NCBI GenBank assembly: GCA_051453625.1
Contig: JBOZIK010000001.1
Location: 256,449,313-256,471,562 of the forward strand
DNA: 22,250 nt
Source: Welwitschia mirabilis
Taxonomy: Eukaryota; Gnetophyta; Gnetopsida; Welwitschiales
Direction of reading: 5' to 3'
Below, one piece after another: positions 20,564-22,250 of the stretch (positions are counted from its first letter, which is position 1; every line of letters begins with the position of its first letter). The position numbers and the translations under genes were made by a program. The notes below the pieces were generated by a model that was not told the origin of the DNA, did no database searches, and saw nothing but the letters and a program-made list of their open reading frames with translations.

Positions 20564-21430
20564 GGGATGCGTGGTCAATAAACTATTATCCCTATTTTAG
20601 CTTTTTTAGTATTGTATTTGATATTTTAACAGCTTTAAGTGTGTTTTTACCTTTAAAATGGTACATTAATGATTAATTCTAAAAATTTTAAAAGGATGTT
20701 TCTAGTGAATTTGAGTGTTTAAGACTAGCAGAAGTGTTTCTTATGTGATTACTAACAATATTAATTAACTTCAAGATAAACATGGGGTTAATACTAAAAA
20801 GAGTTCTTTCTTGCTACATAGACCATGTAGTCATGAAGTATGCTATCGTAATTATCATATCCGTTAGGGGCTTAGCACACATGACCAGAGAGTTGAATAA
20901 AAATGATAGTATAATTGACAACTTTAGTAGTAAAAAATAAAACATAGGATGAAAGGACATCTAAAGGAGAGTAATCATGATCCTTGCACTCTAAACACAT
21001 AGTCATTCAATCAAGTAGATATTAATAAGTGGTATGTAGTGGATGAAGTGGTTTCTTCTTTTATTCTTCTTGTTACAGGTAAAAGTCACCATAAAATGGT
21101 GTAGAAATGTAATATTGCATGGGAGAGAGTTAATAGTTTAGTAAAAATTCTAATATATATTTTATAAATCTTTTGAGTAATTAATCAGAGTTTTTATAAT
21201 GATTTGGATTTAAACTAAGTTAAAAACTTAGTTATCATTCTTCCATAAGGATAATTGGAGTTAATTAAATAGAAATTACACAACCTCTTGCTAACTTGCA
21301 AGTCACAAAGGCAAGAAAAAGAAAAGATAAAAGAGAGTTAATGATTTAAAGTTAAAACTTCATTTGGAAAGTGGGAAGCAAACAAGCTTTAAGTCACCTA
21401 ATTCATCCTTTGCAAGTCCTTACTCAGCCA

Positions 21431-21831
21431 TGTGTAGCACTATTAGAAAAATGTAGCAGAGCAAAAGCAAATGCAAATATCAACACATCAGATTTAGGTG
21501 AAAAACCCCAATGTAAGAAAAAACCACAGAAGCAATGCAGAGATCTCTATTAGAATGAAGAAAAGAACAAGGACATAAGCCATCCTCAATAGCCAATCTG
21601 ATAACTCTTGACTCCTACACNNNNNNNNNNNNNNNNNNNNNNNNNNNNNNNNNNNNNNNNNNNNNNNNNNNNNNNNNNNNNNNNNNNNNNNNNNNNNNNN
21701 NNNNNNNNNNNNNNNNNNNNNNNNNNNNNNNNNNNNNNNNNNNNNNNNNNNNNNNNNNNNNNNNNNNNNNNNNNNNNNNNNNNNNNNNNNNNNNNNNNNN
21801 NNNNNNNNNNNNNNNNGCTTCACTTCCAACA
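21431..21831 (-). mobile_element. Copia 3' LTR (about 400 bp, partly N)
   Basis: On the minus strand the LTR starts TGTTGGAAGTGAAGC at 21831, immediately after the polypurine tract. It then runs through the N gap and an R/U5-like segment (GGGGTTTTTCACCTAAAT, about 21505-21488). A possible terminal ...GCTACACA is at 21431. The 5' end is well supported; the 3' end is a guess. The start matches the intronic LTR at 8991. Confidence 0.65.
21621..21816. other. Assembly gap (196 N)
   Basis: This N run lies inside the copia 3' LTR, probably because the assembler could not resolve the repeat. Confidence 0.99.
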
Positions 21832-21834
21832 ATT

Positions 21835-21843
21835 CTCCCCCTT
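21835..21843 (-). other. Copia polypurine tract (AAGGGGGAG)
   Basis: The minus strand reads CAAGGGGGAGAATTGTTGG. The purine run lies three bases before the LTR start, between the pol stop and the LTR, as expected for the plus-strand primer of a copia element. Confidence 0.8.
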
Positions 21844-21906
21844 GAAGACAAATCTGGCAAGACTCCAAGCAAACAGGACAGATGCATTACTTCAAATGCC
21901 CTTTGA

Positions 21907-22250
21907 TCACGTCATTGTAATCCCAAGATTTTCTTTGCAAAAGTTACTCTTGTCCATTACCACTGCCTTTGTGAGTGCATCAGCAACATTTACCTTGATA
22001 TTGAAATCAGATGTTAATGTGTTTTTTCTTTACATGAAGTGCTGAATTCTTTGCCAAGTGTATGGTTCTTTGACTATCGCAAAACACATAATGCTTCTAC
22101 TGTTTGAATCCAAGGGAACCAAGAGACCTGCACAACCAAATCATTTGTTTACAATCTTCTGTGAAAGCCACATATTCTGCCTTTGTGATGGACAAAGCCA
22201 CTATTGGTTGAAGACGTGACAACCAACAAATTTCTCCTCCACCCAAAGTA
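21907..22250 (-). pseudogene. Copia pol 3' end: broken RNase H domain, runs off window
   Basis: The minus strand from the window edge reads LGGGEICWLSRLQPIVALS, TKAEYVAFTEDCKQMIWL and LGSLGFKQ. A premature TAG (22097-22099) follows, then YVFCDSQRTIHLAKNSALH and KKKHINI. After an in-frame stop and an apparent deletion comes VNVADALTKAVVMDKSNFCK, ending ENLGITMT with TGA at 21907-21909. These are the usual copia RNase H landmarks (AEY, CDSQ..IHLAKN, KHI, ADALTK). The stretch normally present between KHI and the VNVADALTK part is largely missing. It degrades the RNA strand during reverse transcription in intact elements; this copy is inactive. Confidence 0.9.

Larger units (their letters stand above)
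13926..21430. other. 7.5-kb strongly AT-rich, gene-free stretch
   Basis: A+T content rises sharply at about 13925 and stays high; by eye G+C is about a quarter and CpG is rare. Open frames are few, short and rich in Phe, Leu, Tyr, Ile and Asn, as expected from AT-rich noise (for example 136 codons on the minus strand at 15690-16100). The likely origin is very old methylated transposon sequence decayed by deamination. One LTR-like remnant is seen near 19640-19870. Confidence 0.7.

Noticed and set aside
21494-22045. Long open frames around the second N gap
   Set aside because: Same N artefact; the true content is copia LTR and RNase H on the minus strand.

Overview
This is plant nuclear DNA. 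The evidence is one recognisable gene with typical plant spliceosomal introns (GT..AG, very long), remnants of Ty1/copia LTR retrotransposons, and long AT-rich gene-free stretches. The huge introns and old, decayed retrotransposons would suit a gymnosperm such as a conifer, but that is inference; the sequence itself shows only a land plant, probably a seed plant.

The only convincing gene is the 5' part of AP4E, encoding the epsilon (large) subunit of the AP-4 adaptor complex, on the minus strand. Exon 1 is at 12869-13435 and possibly starts further upstream at 13471. Exon 2 is at 5333-5518. Intron 1 is 7350 bp. Intron 2 runs from 5332 to the window edge without a visible exon 3. Both exon joints are phase 0 and together give 251 codons of the adaptin N-terminal (HEAT-repeat) trunk. 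The 12 residues conserved upstream of the first ATG in other plants are present in frame, but the aligned initiator codon is CTG in a strong context, with an in-frame stop five codons further upstream. This is the most interesting point in the window.

Intron 1 carries a decayed copia element in the same orientation as the gene: a 5' LTR at about 8638-8991 with a TATA box, a degenerate initiator-tRNA-Met primer binding site at 8624-8636, and broken integrase and reverse transcriptase between about 7320 and 5880. No 3' LTR is visible. The intron also holds a diverged tandem duplication of about 200 bp (10318-10715), an unexplained exon-like open frame on the plus strand (11307-11534), and a CpG-richer patch next to exon 1.

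Intron 2 (1-5332) contains a diverged direct repeat of about 140 bp spaced 1752 bp apart, and a 360-base N gap flanked by two near-identical 58-bp sequences, which looks like an unmerged contig overlap or a tandem repeat.

Upstream of AP4E, composition shifts near 13925 to very AT-rich, gene-free DNA that continues to about 21430. It includes one LTR-like U3/R remnant (about 19640-19870). The right end (21431-22250) is the 3' end of a second copia element on the minus strand: broken RNase H, polypurine tract and 3' LTR, with a 196-base N gap inside the LTR. Its LTR starts almost like that of the intronic element, so the two may be related.

I see no tRNA, rRNA, CRISPR or organised multi-gene system, and no sign of a new biological system.
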